Below are positions 11,119-21,868 of a stretch of DNA of 64,000 nt, piece after piece. The translations under genes and the position numbers were made by a program. Origin of the DNA: Rhinopithecus roxellana (Eukaryota; Chordata; Mammalia; Primates; Cercopithecidae); NCBI RefSeq assembly GCF_007565055.1, contig NC_044553.1:101035858-101099857 (forward strand), written 5' to 3'. A model generated the notes under the pieces. The model was not told the origin of the DNA and searched no databases. It saw only the letters and a list, made by a program, of their open reading frames with translations. Position 1 is the stretch's first letter, and each line of letters begins with the position of its first letter.

Positions 11119-11316
11119 TTGGGTTTGAGTCCCATATTGCCATTTAATAGCTCAGTGACGTTCTAAGATTCAATTTGCATCTTTTATTAAAATATAGACA
11201 AAAATTCTAACCTCGTGAGATTTTTTTTTAGTGATGCATTCTATTAATATATACCTAATTGACCACAGTGCCTGGCATCTACTTACTGTTTGATAAATGC
11301 TAACTACCTTACCACC
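11119..11316 (+). mobile_element. MIR element
   Basis: The order 'TTGAGTCCCATATTGCCA', 'CAATTTGCATCTTTTATTAA', 'ACAGTGCCTGGCATCTACTT' and 'TTTGATAAATGCTAACTA' matches the MIR body and tail. Confidence 0.7.
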
Positions 11317-12224
11317 CACTTATGATGCTCTAAATCTGCTTACGGGACTCTTAATCTGCCTCTAGCCCCAAGTTTTCTCCTCCCTGATCAAAGTGAGAAA
11401 TGTAGTTTTCTACAGTGGTTAGAATTATGATAATGGAGGGTGACAGGGAGACAGAAGGAACATTTTTTCACGCCATTGTAAAAGCTTCCAAGCTAATCCT
11501 GAGTGATAATGACAGGCTCTGAAAGCATCCTCAATCAATGAAATTTCATCACTTGGAGGTACAGCAGCAGATTGCTGTTGGAAGGTAGAGGGTGTACTTG
11601 AAAGAAGAGCGAAATAATGAAAAATCCAAAATGAGCTTTGAAAAATTGTTAGTCAAAATGGAATCAAACTTGCTCCAGGCTAATTACTTGCACTTTTTAA
11701 ACTTCAGTTGGTAGAAATGTAATATCTAGAGATATAGGTGAATATTTCTTGTACTATTCTCATAAGTAAAACCTAGAATCAAGAATAGTCATAATTTCTC
11801 AATTTCTCATGATAAGTATTCCGTGATATGGTGCATCAGGTAGAGCATGTGACATTTGGCATTATGAAATTAGAATATTAAGTGGTTCCCTAGTTACTTA
11901 ACTTGTAGTTGTCATAGTCATAACACCCACAAATAGCATTACTTAGTCAAGAGGTGCATGAGAGAGCGTTCAATGATATATAAAGTAATACACACACTGG
12001 TGTATTTGGACATACATGTAGACTTTATATATAAGCATTGGAAAAACTAAAAAATTACATTAAAATTTTATAGTACTTCAATCTTCATTCGTAAATATAG
12101 AGCATGGATTGTGATGATAGTAACATTGATGCTTAAATGCATTGCTATCTTAGCTAGGTAACTATTATTACACTTTTTACCTCCTTCTTTTATACTACAT
12201 GCCACATATTTGTAGTTAATTTAT
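11317..12224. other. stretch without recognisable genes or repeats
   Basis: About 900 bases of apparently single-copy DNA. The part 11440-11590 ('TTTTTTCACGCCATTGTAAA', 'TGATAATGACAGGCTCTGAA') has balanced, non-repetitive composition. It could be a conserved non-coding element, but that cannot be judged from one sequence. Confidence 0.4.
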
Positions 12225-12355
12225 TTATGTGCCTGTCTCTTTCCCTAAATTGTGAGCTCTTTGATGGCAGACTGTGTCATTCATCTTATCTTCATGCCTG
12301 GCATAAGCCTGACACATAGTGGACATGCACTATACATTTGATGGACTGAATTTTG
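12225..12355 (+). mobile_element. L2 3' end
   Basis: 'AAATTGTGAGCTCTTTGATGG', split as 12246-12266, then 'ATGCCTGGCATAAGCCTGAC' and a decayed tail match the L2 3' terminus. Confidence 0.75.
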
Positions 12356-13335
12356 TTAAATGATGGAAGGAAAGAACTTTATCGTATCATGATTTTATTG
12401 TTTACCAGGCTCAAAGCACTACACTAAATCTTATGATTAGCTAAAACAGTTTGGACATAGGCTCTATCCTCATGCTTCTTGTATTTGGCTGACTTAGAGA
12501 ATGTGAGTGTTTACTTCTAACTTACTGTGAACTTCTCTTTCCTAGAGTTTGGATGTTTAAGGACTGTTTTCTATCAGGCATGTTCCTGAAGGCTCACTCA
12601 TGATTTTGAGCCTGGGACAGCTAACTGTAACATTGTCATCAACTCAGCTATGGTATCTAGATTACATCTAAAACACATATCATCTTGTATACAGTATCAT
12701 AAAAATTTGGTTTGTAGGTGTATTTTATAGACCAAATGTACACTATGCTAAAAAATGTAGTCACCCAATTTGTTATTTCTGAGGAGAAAAAAGGAACGCT
12801 ATTAAATTGTGTACCAGATCCACACTTGAATTATACAAACAAAGAAAAAGTGAAGTTAAAATGTTATACCAGGTCCTAAAATATGTAGACAGTCATGTCC
12901 ATTAAATGTTAGAAAGGAATGTGATACACTACAGAGAACTTTCAAATCATTTTAGTCATCTTTATTATTCGCTTAAAAAAAGCACAAGCAAGTCAATTAA
13001 GTGACAGATTGCTAGGATTTTAAAAGAACATATGCTTTAGTTTTATATGACTTTTGAAATCCCAGGCATTGAAAATGATTTTAAAATATCATGAACCGTA
13101 AAAAACTAATTTACTTTACTCAACTTCAAGTGTCAAATTGTGGGCAGTGGTAAGATATTCAAGAATTGTGGTCATTCTGCTGCCAATATGCAATGTTAGC
13201 AACATTTCCACCAAAGAGAGCTCAACTAATGGCCTCTATGTTAATCAACAGAAAACTATTTAAAGTGCTATAATAAGCTTCTAGAAGTAGTCTTGAATTT
13301 TAAAATGTTAATAATTAAGGTTATATGTATATTAA
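12356..13335. other. stretch without recognisable genes or repeats
   Basis: AT-rich, no usable open frames. No repeat family assigned. Confidence 0.45.
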
Positions 13336-13739
13336 AGGATAAAATCTTTTTTTTTTTTTTTTTTTTTTTTGAATGACGATTTAATGTGCTGTTGAATCGT
13401 TTGCTAAAGTTTGTTGAGGACTATGGCATTTATGTTTTTTTTTGAGACAGAGTCTTGCTCTGCCACCCAGGCTGGAGTGCAGTGGAGTGATCTCAGCTCA
13501 CTGCAAGCTCCGCCTCCCGGGTTTACGCCATTCTCCTGCCTCAGCCTCCCGAGTAGCTGGGACTACAGGCGCCCGCCTCGTCGCCCGGCTAGTTTTTTGT
13601 ATTTTTAAGTAGAGACAGGATTTCACCGTATTAGCCAGGATGGTCTCGATCTCCTGACCCCGTGATCCGCCCGTCTCGGCCTCCCAAAGTGCTGGGATTA
13701 CAGGCTTGAGCCACCGCGCCCGGGCAGGATAAAATCTTT
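13336..13739 (-). mobile_element. AluYR-type Alu carrying a 66-bp foreign segment before its poly(A)
   Basis: Both outer ends carry the 14-bp direct repeat AGGATAAAATCTTT (13336-13349 and 13726-13739). Inside, on the plus strand, are about 21 T, then a 66-bp segment (13371-13436), then about 7 T, then a reversed Alu body (13444-13725). On the Alu strand the order is therefore Alu, short A run, 66-bp segment, long poly(A), within one pair of target-site duplications, so it entered as one event. The body is little diverged and has changes typical of Old World monkey AluYR elements. The 66 bp equal 15371-15436 exactly. Confidence 0.93.
13371..13436. repeat. 66-bp perfect direct repeat, copy 1 (inside the Alu insertion)
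   Basis: All 66 bases match 15371-15436 in the same orientation. Copy 1 is bounded by poly(T) on the left and by the Alu's own T run on the right, so it is the derived copy. Confidence 0.96.
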
Positions 13740-14094
13740 AAAAACACCTAAAATGATCATAAAGTTGAGGATATAATGTGCCTTTACACAATATATTTTC
13801 ACTTACGGTCTGGAGACTAACAACAATAACAATAAAATAACCAACACAAACCCAAAGGCTATCAGAATACCAGAATTTAGGGAGATAAATGGCCAGAAGA
13901 ACAATTTCAAGGTTTTAAGCTAGTTGCATGTTTTAAATAAATTGCTAAACTATGTTCCAGACTGGTTGTACCATTTCGCATTTCCACCACATATATGAGT
14001 AACCCAGTTTTTCTTCATCCTTAAGAGCATTTGGTGTTATTGCTGTTTTTTTTTTCCATTTTAGTACTTCTAAAAGGTATGTAATTTCTATAAT

Positions 14095-14226
14095 GTGAAT
14101 GTTTGCATCCCTTCAAAATTCAGGTATTGAAATTCTAAGTCTCAAAGTGATGATATTAGAAGGTGAGACCTCTGGGAGGTTATTAGATCATGAGAGTGCA
14201 GCCTTTGTGAATGGGATTGGTGCTCT
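14095..14226 (+). mobile_element. MaLR-type LTR fragment
   Basis: 'GAATGTTTGCATCCCTTC', 'TGATATTAGAAGGTGAGACC' and 'GAATGGGATTGGTGCTCTC' follow the 5' half of an MLT1/MST-like LTR. The sequence returns directly to reversed L1M at about 14228. Confidence 0.55.
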
Positions 14227-15370
14227 CATTTTTTTGCATGTGAATATCCAGCTTTCCCAACACAGTTTATTGAAAAGATTTCCTTTTATCATTACGTTTT
14301 TCTCGGCTCATTTGTCAAAGATTAGTTTACCATATATGTGTAAGTTTATTTCTGGACTTTGTATTGTGTTCCATTGGTCTATGTGTCGATTTGTACCATA
14401 ATGTTTCAATTATTATAGTTTTGTAATAGAATTTGAAATCAGGAGGTTGATACTTCCAGCTTTGTTCTTCTTGCTCCAGATTGTTTCAGCTATTTAGGAT
14501 CTTTTGAGATTCCATACAAATTCTAGGATTGTTTTTTCTACTCCTATGAAAAATCTGTGATTGGAATTTTAATAGGGATTGCATTTAATCTATAGATTGC
14601 TTTGAATAGTATGCATCCCATTTTGATACTATTGATACAATATCTTTCTGTTTATTTCTGTCTTTAATTTCTTTTATTGGTGTTTAATAATTTTCAGTAT
14701 ATAGTTTTTTTCCTCCTTGGCTAGATTTACTCAATTATTTTATTCTTTTTGATGCTATTACAAATGATATTGTTTTCTTAATTCTCTTTCAGATAGTTCC
14801 TTTCCAGTGCCTAGAAATGCAACTGATTTTTGCATGTTGGTTTTGGGCTTCTCAACTTTACTGAATTTGTTTAGAGTTCTAACAGTTTTTTGGTGGAATC
14901 TTTAGACTTCTCTATATATAAGATCATGTGATTTTCAAACAGGGAGTATTTATCTTCTTCTTTTCCAATGTGGATGCTTTAAATTTTTTTTTCTTGCCTA
15001 GTTGCTACAGTTAGGACTTTCAGTACTGTGTTGCATAGACATAGCCAGAGTGGGCATCCTTGTCATATTTTTATTTTTAAAGGAAAAGCTTTCAGATTTT
15101 CACCATTCAGTATTATGTTAGCTGTGGTTTGTTTTATATGAATGGCCTTTATTATGTTGAGGTGAATTCCTTCTATACCGGACATTTTGAAGCATTATCA
15201 TGAGAGAAAGTTAAGTTTTGTCAAATGCTTTTGCTGCATCTATTAAAATGAGCATATGACTTTTATCCTTCATTCTGTTAATGTGTTATATCATGTTGAT
15301 TGATTGATTGATTTGCATGTGTTGAACCATTATACTTGCATCTCAGAGATTAATCCCACTTAACCATAAT

Positions 15371-15436
15371 GAATGACGATTTAATGTGCTGTTGAATCGT
15401 TTGCTAAAGTTTGTTGAGGACTATGGCATTTATGTT
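15371..15436. repeat. 66-bp perfect direct repeat, copy 2 (probable donor, in L1M)
   Basis: This segment lies within continuous, diverged L1M ORF2 sequence and blends into L1M on both sides, so it is the ancestral copy. No Alu is next to it in this genome, so it does not look like an Alu's normal 3' flank. Confidence 0.92.
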
Positions 15437-15518
15437 CATTGCTGGCCTTTTAAAATTGTAGTGTACTTGTCTGGTTTTGGTGTCAGGGTAATACTGACAT
15501 TGTAAAATGAGTTTGGAA

Positions 15519-15554
15519 GTGTTCCTTTAAAGGAGAACACTTTAAAAGGAACAC
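15519..15554. repeat. imperfect hairpin bordering the AC repeat
   Basis: Arms GTGTTCCTTTAAA (15519-15531) and TTTAAAAGGAACAC (15541-15554) are reverse complements apart from one extra A, with a 9-base spacer. The right arm runs straight into the AC repeat. It sits where L1M ORF2 sequence jumps to L1M 5' sequence. Confidence 0.85.
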
Positions 15555-15566
15555 ACACACATGCAT

Positions 15567-15606
<40 letters not shown>
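15552..15606. repeat. (AC)n microsatellite with ATGCATACATAC interruption
   Basis: About 16 uninterrupted AC units at the right side, preceded by a short mixed ATGC/ATAC part. Confidence 0.95.
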
Positions 15607-15609
<3 letters not shown>

Positions 15610-15761
15610 TTATCAGCAAGTTTTATATTTTTGTATGTTTTAATGTTACTAATTAGCATCATTTCATATGATCTTAAAGAACACTCTAGCATTTTTTGTA
15701 AGGCAGTTCTAGTGATGAATTCTATCAGTTTTTGTTTATCTGAGAAAGTATCTCTCCCTAA

Positions 15762-17813
15762 TTTTTTTTTCACATGCACAGAACGTGGAGATTTGTTACA
15801 TAAGTGTACACATGCCATAGTGGTTTGCTGCACTCATCAACCTGTCATCTACGTTAGGTATTTTTCTTAATGCTATCTCTCCCCCATCCCCCCAGCCCCT
15901 GACAGGCTCCTGTGTGTGATGTTCCCCTTCCTGTGTCCATGTGTCTCATTGTTCAACCCCCACTTATGAGTGAGACCATGTGGTGTTTGGTTTTCTCTTC
16001 TTGTGTTACTTTGCTGAGAATGATGGTTTCCGGCTTCATCCTTGTCCTTTCAAAGGACATGGACTCATCCTTTTTGTGGCTGCATAGTATTCTGTGGTAT
16101 ATATGTGCCATATTTTCTTTATCCAGTCTATCATTGATGGACATTTGGGTTGATTCCAAGTTTTCACTATTGTGAACAGTGCCACAGTGAACATACATGT
16201 GCATGTGTCTTTACAGTAGAATGATTTATAATCCTTTGGGTATATACCCAGTAATGGGGTTGCTGGGTCAAATGGTAATTCTAGTTCTAGATCCTTGAAG
16301 AATCACCACACTGTCTTCCACAATGGTTGAACTAATTTACACTCCCACCAGCAGTGTAAAAGTGTTCCTATTTCTCCACATCCTCTCTAGCATCTGTTGT
16401 TTCCTGACTTTTTAATGATTGACATTCTAACTGGCATGAGATGGTGTCTTATTGTGGGTTTGATTTGCATTTCTCTGTTGACCAGTGATGATGGGCTTTC
16501 TTTCATATGTTTGTTGGCTGCATAAATGTCTTCTTTTGAGAAGTGTCTGTTTATATCCTTTACCCACTTTTTGATGGGGTTGTTTGCTTTTTCTTGTGAA
16601 TTTGCTTAAATTATTTGTAGACTCTGGATATTAGCCCTTTGTCAGATGGATAGATTGCAAAAATTTTCTCCCATTCTGTAGGTTTCCTGTTCACTCTGAT
16701 GATAATTTCTTTTGTTGTGCAGAAACTATTTAGTTTACTTAGATCCCATTTGTCTATTTTGACTTTTGTTGCCATTGCTTTTGGTGTTTTAGTCATGAAA
16801 TCTTTGCCCATGCCTATGTCCTGAATTATATTGCCTAGGTTTTCTTCTAGGGTTTTTATGGTTTTAGATCTTAAGTTTATGTCTTTAATCCATCTTGAGT
16901 TAATTTTTGTATAAGGAATGGATCCAGTTTCAGCTTTCTGCATATGGCTAGCTGGTTTTCCCAACACCATTTATTAAATAGGGAATGCTTTCCTCATTGC
17001 TTGTTTTTGTTGGGTTTGTCAAAGAACAGATGATTGTAGATGTGTGCTATTTCTGAGGCCTCTGCTCTGTTTCATTGGTCTATATATCTGTTTTGGCACC
17101 AGTACCATGCTGTTTTGGTTACTGTCGCCTTGTAGTATAGTTTGAAGCCAGGTGGCATGATGCATCCAGCTTTGTTCTTTTTGTTCAGGATTGTCTTGGC
17201 TGTGTGGGCTCTTTTTTTTGGTTCCATGTGAAATTTAAAGTAATTTTTTTTCCCCAATTCTGTGAAGTAAGTCATTGGTAGCTTGATGGGGATAGCATTG
17301 AATCTATGAATTACTTTGGGCAGTATGGCCATTTTCACGATACTGATTCTTCCTATCCATGAGCATGGAATGTTCTTCCATTTGTTTGTGTCCTCTCTTA
17401 TTTTCTTGAGCAGTGGTTTGTAGTTCTCCTTGAAAAGATCCTTCAGATCCCTTGTAAGTTGTATTCCTAGGTATTTTATTTCTTTGTAGCAATTGTGAAT
17501 GGGAGTTCACTCATGATTTGACTCTGTGTTTGTCTGTTATTGGTGTATAGGAATGCTTGTGTTTTTTGCACATTGATTTTGAATGCTTCCCTGAAGTTGC
17601 TTATCAGCTTAAGGAGATTTGGAGCTGAGATAGTGGGGTTCTCTAAATATGCAATCATGTCATCTACAAACGGAGACAATTTGACTTCCTTTTTTCCTTA
17701 TTGAATACCTTTAATTTCTTTCTCCTACCTGATTGCCCTGGCCTGAACTTCCAACACTATGTTGAATAAGAGTGTTGAGAGAGCCTATCCTTGTCCTGTG
17801 CTGGTTTTCAAAG
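15762..17813 (-). mobile_element. L1PA-type element, 5'-truncated, reversed, fused to an Alu
   Basis: Reversed L1 3' UTR and ORF2 sequence, similar in extent to the copies at 80-1962 and 42464-44396 but clearly more diverged. ORF2 is broken by many stops and frameshifts (pieces at 16611-16970, 17072-17338, 17476-17679). The 3' end lacks the last bases of the usual L1 terminus: the T run at 15762-15770 joins 'CACATGCACAGAACG' directly. Its 5' end stops at 'GGTTTTCAAAGGAA' and joins an Alu without a T run. Confidence 0.88.
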
Positions 17814-18088
17814 GAAGTCTAGCTCTGTCGCCCAGGCTGGAGTGCAATGGTGCGATCTCAGCTCACTGCACTCTCCACCTCCCAGGTTCAAGGGATTCTC
17901 CTTCCTCAGCCCCCTGAGTAGCTGGGATAACACACACATACCACCACACCTGGGTAATTTTTGTATTTTTAGCAGAGATGGGGTTTCACAATGTTAGTCA
18001 GGCTGGTCTCAAATTTCTGATCTCATGATCCACCCACCTTGGCCTCCTAAAGTGCTGGGATTACAGGCATGAGCCACTGCGCCCAGCC
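17813..18088 (-). mobile_element. AluS-like element without poly(A), abutting the L1PA
   Basis: The reversed Alu runs from 'GAAGTCTAGCTCTGTCGCCC' to 'GAGCCACTGCGCCCAGCC'. The poly(T) head expected at its left end is absent, and the body joins L1 ORF2 sequence over a short shared GGA. The right end meets reversed L1M 5' sequence. Confidence 0.9.
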
Positions 18089-19879
18089 TGATAGTTTTTT
18101 TCTTTCAGCACTTTGAAAATACTGTCTTGCTGTCACTTGGCCGGCATGGTTTCTGCTGAGAAATCAACTGATAATCTTATTTAGGTTCCTTTGTATGTGG
18201 TAAGCCTCTTTTATATTGCTTCTGTCAAAATTCTGTCTTTGATTTTTGACAATTTGATTACAATATGTGTTTCTTTGTAATTCTTCTTTGGTTTGAACCT
18301 GATTGGAGACCTTTGAGTGTCCTGTAACTGGTTTCATCTGTCCCCAGATTTGGGACATTTCTAACTGTTTTTACTTTAAATAATCTTTCTTTCCCTTTAG
18401 CTTTCATTCTTCTCCTTTTGAAATTTTTATAATGATAAATTTCTGTCCCATAAATTTCATAGACTTTATTCATTTGTTTTCATTCTTTTTTCTTTTTTCT
18501 CCTCTGACTGTATATTTTCAAAGACTTATCTTCAAGTTTACAGATTCTTTCTTCTGCTTGAGTAGGCCTGCTATTGATGCTTTCTATTCCATTTTTTCAT
18601 TTCATTAATTGTATTCTCTAGCTTCAGAATTTCTGTTTGGGTTTTTAAAAATTTATATCTCTCTACTGAACTTCTCATTTAATTCATATGCCATGCCATT
18701 CTTTTGATTTTGTTGAGTTGTCGATTTGTGTTCTCTCATCGTTTGCTGAGTTTCTTTAAAATAATTATTTTGAATTCTTTGTTAGGCAATTTATTGATCT
18801 CCACTTTTTTTGTGGTTGGTTACTAGACTACTAAAGTGTTCTTTTGATGGTGCTGTTTCTTTGATCGTTTGTGTCTGTTTCTTGACATCTTGCATTGCTG
18901 ACTTTACTGACTGACTTCAAGAAACAAACATCCTCACCAATCAGCTTGACTAGGGATTTTGAGACCCTCTCAGACATTCTCCATGGATCCACTTGATTGA
19001 TACCTTTGTTTCCTCTTAGAATGGGGATGAAATTCTTAAGATTTGATGTATTTTCTAAATCTCACAGAGCCAAGCCAGGTGCTCAGAGCCTCACCTTTGT
19101 TTTCCCTTGGGAAGAGCCCCAAAATTGTCAAGTTTGTGTTTTTCCTTTCCGTCCCACAGAGTAGAAATGGCTATTTGTGGGGCATGTTTTCCCTCACTGT
19201 CCATGGGGAAGCACTGGGGAGTTCACCTAGTGGAGGGGGGCATGAGGCACACAAAGCATTTGGAGTGCCCATGGGTCAATTAGGAATATCCATAGGTGAG
19301 GCACCCCAAGTGACTTATAGGTGGGCTCCTTGAAGATGGGGTATGTGGAGAAGATATTAGGGCCTCTCTTCCCTGATCCTAGTCTCTCCCAACAACTCAG
19401 CTATGCCAGTCATCTCTGAGATAAAAAAATTAGTCCTCCTGGGCAGTATTCACATGGTTGGGGGAGCAGGTTCCTCATTTATTGCACGCTCACCTTCTCC
19501 CATGGGAGAAAGTGCAGGCAAAGGGGTTCTCTCTTGGCACAGAGCTGTACTACTTTCAAGGAAGGTTGACATAAATAAGATAAAACTGTTCTTCTTGCTT
19601 TCTTCAATGCATCTATTCTGAAATTTTTTTGTTTCAGTGGTGTGCTAGAACTTCTCCACCGGATTATCAGTGTCCCAAAAAGGTACTTTCATTCATGAGT
19701 ATGCATCAAGATTGATATTTCTACAGAAGGATGATCACCATCTTACTGACATCACTCCTGCTTGTGGCTTTTATGACACCATAGTCCCCAGGTTTTCCTC
19801 ATCTCTCCAGCTACTCCTTCTTTGTCTCCTTTATAAATGTATATTCTTCTCCCCTGAGGTTTCTAAAGGGGTGAACTTC

Positions 19880-20500
19880 ATTCTCTTTCTCTTCTGATTT
19901 TATAATCAGTCCTTGAGTGTTCTCATTCATGCCATGGCTTTGAATAACCTCCTATAGAATGATAACTTGCTCATCTGCAGGCAAACTTCCCTAGCAATAT
20001 ATCTAATTCACTTCTTGCCATCTCCATTAACATGTCTCAAAGTCACATTAAACAAAGTATGTCCAAAACCTAATTCATTTTTTCTTCCCAAGTCTTATCT
20101 TCTCTGTGCTTCTGCACAGTAAATGGAATCACTATCTGTGTTGCACTTTGCGAAGATTAGCCATCCTAAGATTTTTGGAAGCAAGAGAGAGATAGCAGGT
20201 TTAGATTTGTATAACATCATTCTAGCTCCAGTATGGAAAACTAATTGCACGTGGGAAAGAGAGGTCTTCTTTGAGTTTCACTAGTATATCATATTCTAGA
20301 CACTACAGAGCATTTGCTCTTGCTTTTGTCTGCTTAGAGTACTCTTGCACTTCTCTTTACATTCACTCTCAACTTACTCAATTCTTCAAGATAACCTTCT
20401 TCATCCTTGTTAAATCAAATTCTTCTATTACAGCCCTTGCTGTGGCTGTAGCATTTGTCCTAGTTATTTGTGTGATTACGTGTTAAAAGTCTACTTTCAA
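19880..20500 (+). mobile_element. L2 fragment, with an embedded reversed L2 piece
   Basis: 'CTCCATTAACATGTCTCAAAG', split as 20022-20042, then 'AAAGTATGTCCAAAACCTAA' and 'GTAAATGGAATCACTATC' follow the L2 ORF region. Around 20160-20250 'TTGTATAACATCATTCTAGC' looks like L2 in reverse. Diverged, non-coding. Confidence 0.6.
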
Positions 20501-20915
20501 TAAGAAAATTCCATCTTTCATCAAAAGAGACTATGCCTACTTTTTCTCACAGCTAGCAACATAGATATAGAATATCCTTCATAATTATTTGGCAAAAGAG
20601 CTAAAAATAATAATAATTAATAAGTTCTGTGGAAAAGCAGAGGCACACCAAAAGCTCTGGGCATGCGCTTAGTCAATACAGATTTCTACAATGAAAATAC
20701 AATATTTATCTGATGCTCATAATGACTAGCCAGACATAAAGACAGATTCTGAGTCAAAGAAAGATTCAGTATACATTCATTTGTTTAAGAGTCTTAGCAT
20801 TGTTTATATGTTGCAGGCATTTCTGCATGAGTATATGACATATTGATATATTTTCAAAACTGAAACTGAAATAAAAATATTACCTGTAGCTTTGAGCAAA
20901 TATTATCAATTTATC
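20501..20915. other. unassigned AT-rich stretch
   Basis: No gene or named repeat recognised. Confidence 0.45.
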
Positions 20916-21140
20916 TTCAAAGTATATCTCAAATTCAACCATTTCTCTCTTCCTCTTATGCTGCTCTTTTAATCCAAGCCACTATTTACTCTTGCCTGGA
21001 CTTTCAATTGAATTAACTGATCATTCTGCCTTTATTCTTGCTCTGTTACAAAGCTAGGCCCAACCCAGCAGCTAGAGTGGTCCTTTTAGAACATAATTCA
21101 GGTTTAAATTCTACTCTCAGCTATTCCATTTTTTTTCTTA
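20916..21140 (+). mobile_element. L2 fragment (left part of a split copy)
   Basis: 'CTAGAGTGGTCCTTTTAGAA' with upstream 'AATCCAAGCCACTATTTACT' follows the L2 consensus. The copy resumes at about 21870 after an MLT1 insertion. Confidence 0.65.
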
Positions 21141-21868
21141 TAGGCTATCCATTGATGCATAATGGATCACTCAATACTCAGAGGTAAGAAATATAAGCAA
21201 ACAATAAAAGAACACAAATAGACAACTCAACAAAATCAAAAGAATAGCATATGAATGAAATGAGAAGTTCAATAAAGAGATATAAATTAAAAAAAAAAAA
21301 AACCAAGCTCATTATTCTTCTCATGAGTTTGTGGGTCAAGAAAATATAAAAGGCACAATGGAGAGTATCCATCTCTGCTACCCAGTGAGCCTCAGCAGGG
21401 GTTATTTGAATGACTAGCAGTGGTTGGAACAGCCCTACTAGGATCATATGTCTAGTGCCTGGGTTTTCCTTTATATGATATCTGCTGATGCTGGATTGTC
21501 CAAGTGAGTGAATTTTTCACGCATATCTGACAACTAGGCTGGAATGGATGGAACAGCTGGGGCTGGCTGGACACCTTTGTTTTTTCTTTCTATATAGCTC
21601 TCTAAATGAATACCTTTGACTTCCTCATAGCATGGTGGTCTCAGGGTAGACTCACTTTTTACATGGCAGTTGGTAGATCCTAACATGTCTAGGCAGAATC
21701 TGCAGGGCTTTTATGACCCGTTATTACCCCAGAACATCACTTTTGCACATTTTATTGACTAAACTAGTCACTACAGCCACGCCAAATTTAAGAAAAGGGA
21801 ATTAAATTCCACCTTTCAATGGAAAAAGTAACAAATAATTAGTGGCCATTTTTTAATCTACCACATTC
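21141..21868 (-). mobile_element. MLT1-type MaLR LTR splitting the L2
   Basis: 'CTATCCATTGATGCATAATGG', split over 21145-21165, is the diverged MLT1 end. 'GAGTTTGTGGGTCAAG', 'GTCTAGTGCCTGGGTTTT' and 'CACCTTTCAATGGAAAAAGT' follow MLT1 order. A later insert sits at 21186-21302. MLT1 subfamily uncertain. Confidence 0.6.
21186..21302 (+). mobile_element. short L1M-derived insert ending in an A run
   Basis: Sequence such as 'ACAACTCAACAAAATCAAAA' and 'GAAATGAGAAGTTCAATAAA' is L1M 5'-region sequence in sense orientation, ending in about 13 A. By hand it is about 90% identical, with one 5-base gap, to the reverse complement of roughly 18636-18765. It interrupts the MLT1. It may be an independent L1M fragment or a local copy. 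Confidence 0.6.

Larger units (their letters stand above)
13920..19720 (-). mobile_element. old L1M element, reversed, with several later insertions
   Basis: Reversed ORF2 sequence runs from about 13920 to 15530: 'CACAGTTTATTGAAAAGATT' near 14263, 'GTTCCATTGGTCTATGTGTC' near 14369 and the diverged 'GAATTCCTTCTATACC' region near 15163. After an internal deletion the reversed 5' part appears: 'TTTGTAAGGCAGTTCTAGTG' near 15697, then 'CTTTCAGCACTTTGAAAAT' near 18102 and on to about 19720. Between these lie an LTR piece (14095-14225), an AC repeat (15552-15606) and an L1PA/Alu block (15762-18088). No coding capacity remains. Confidence 0.75.

Noticed and set aside
13371..15436. Exactly 2000-base spacing of the 66-bp copies as a meaningful number
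   Set aside because: Target-site duplications show that the first copy arrived with an Alu. The round number looks like coincidence.
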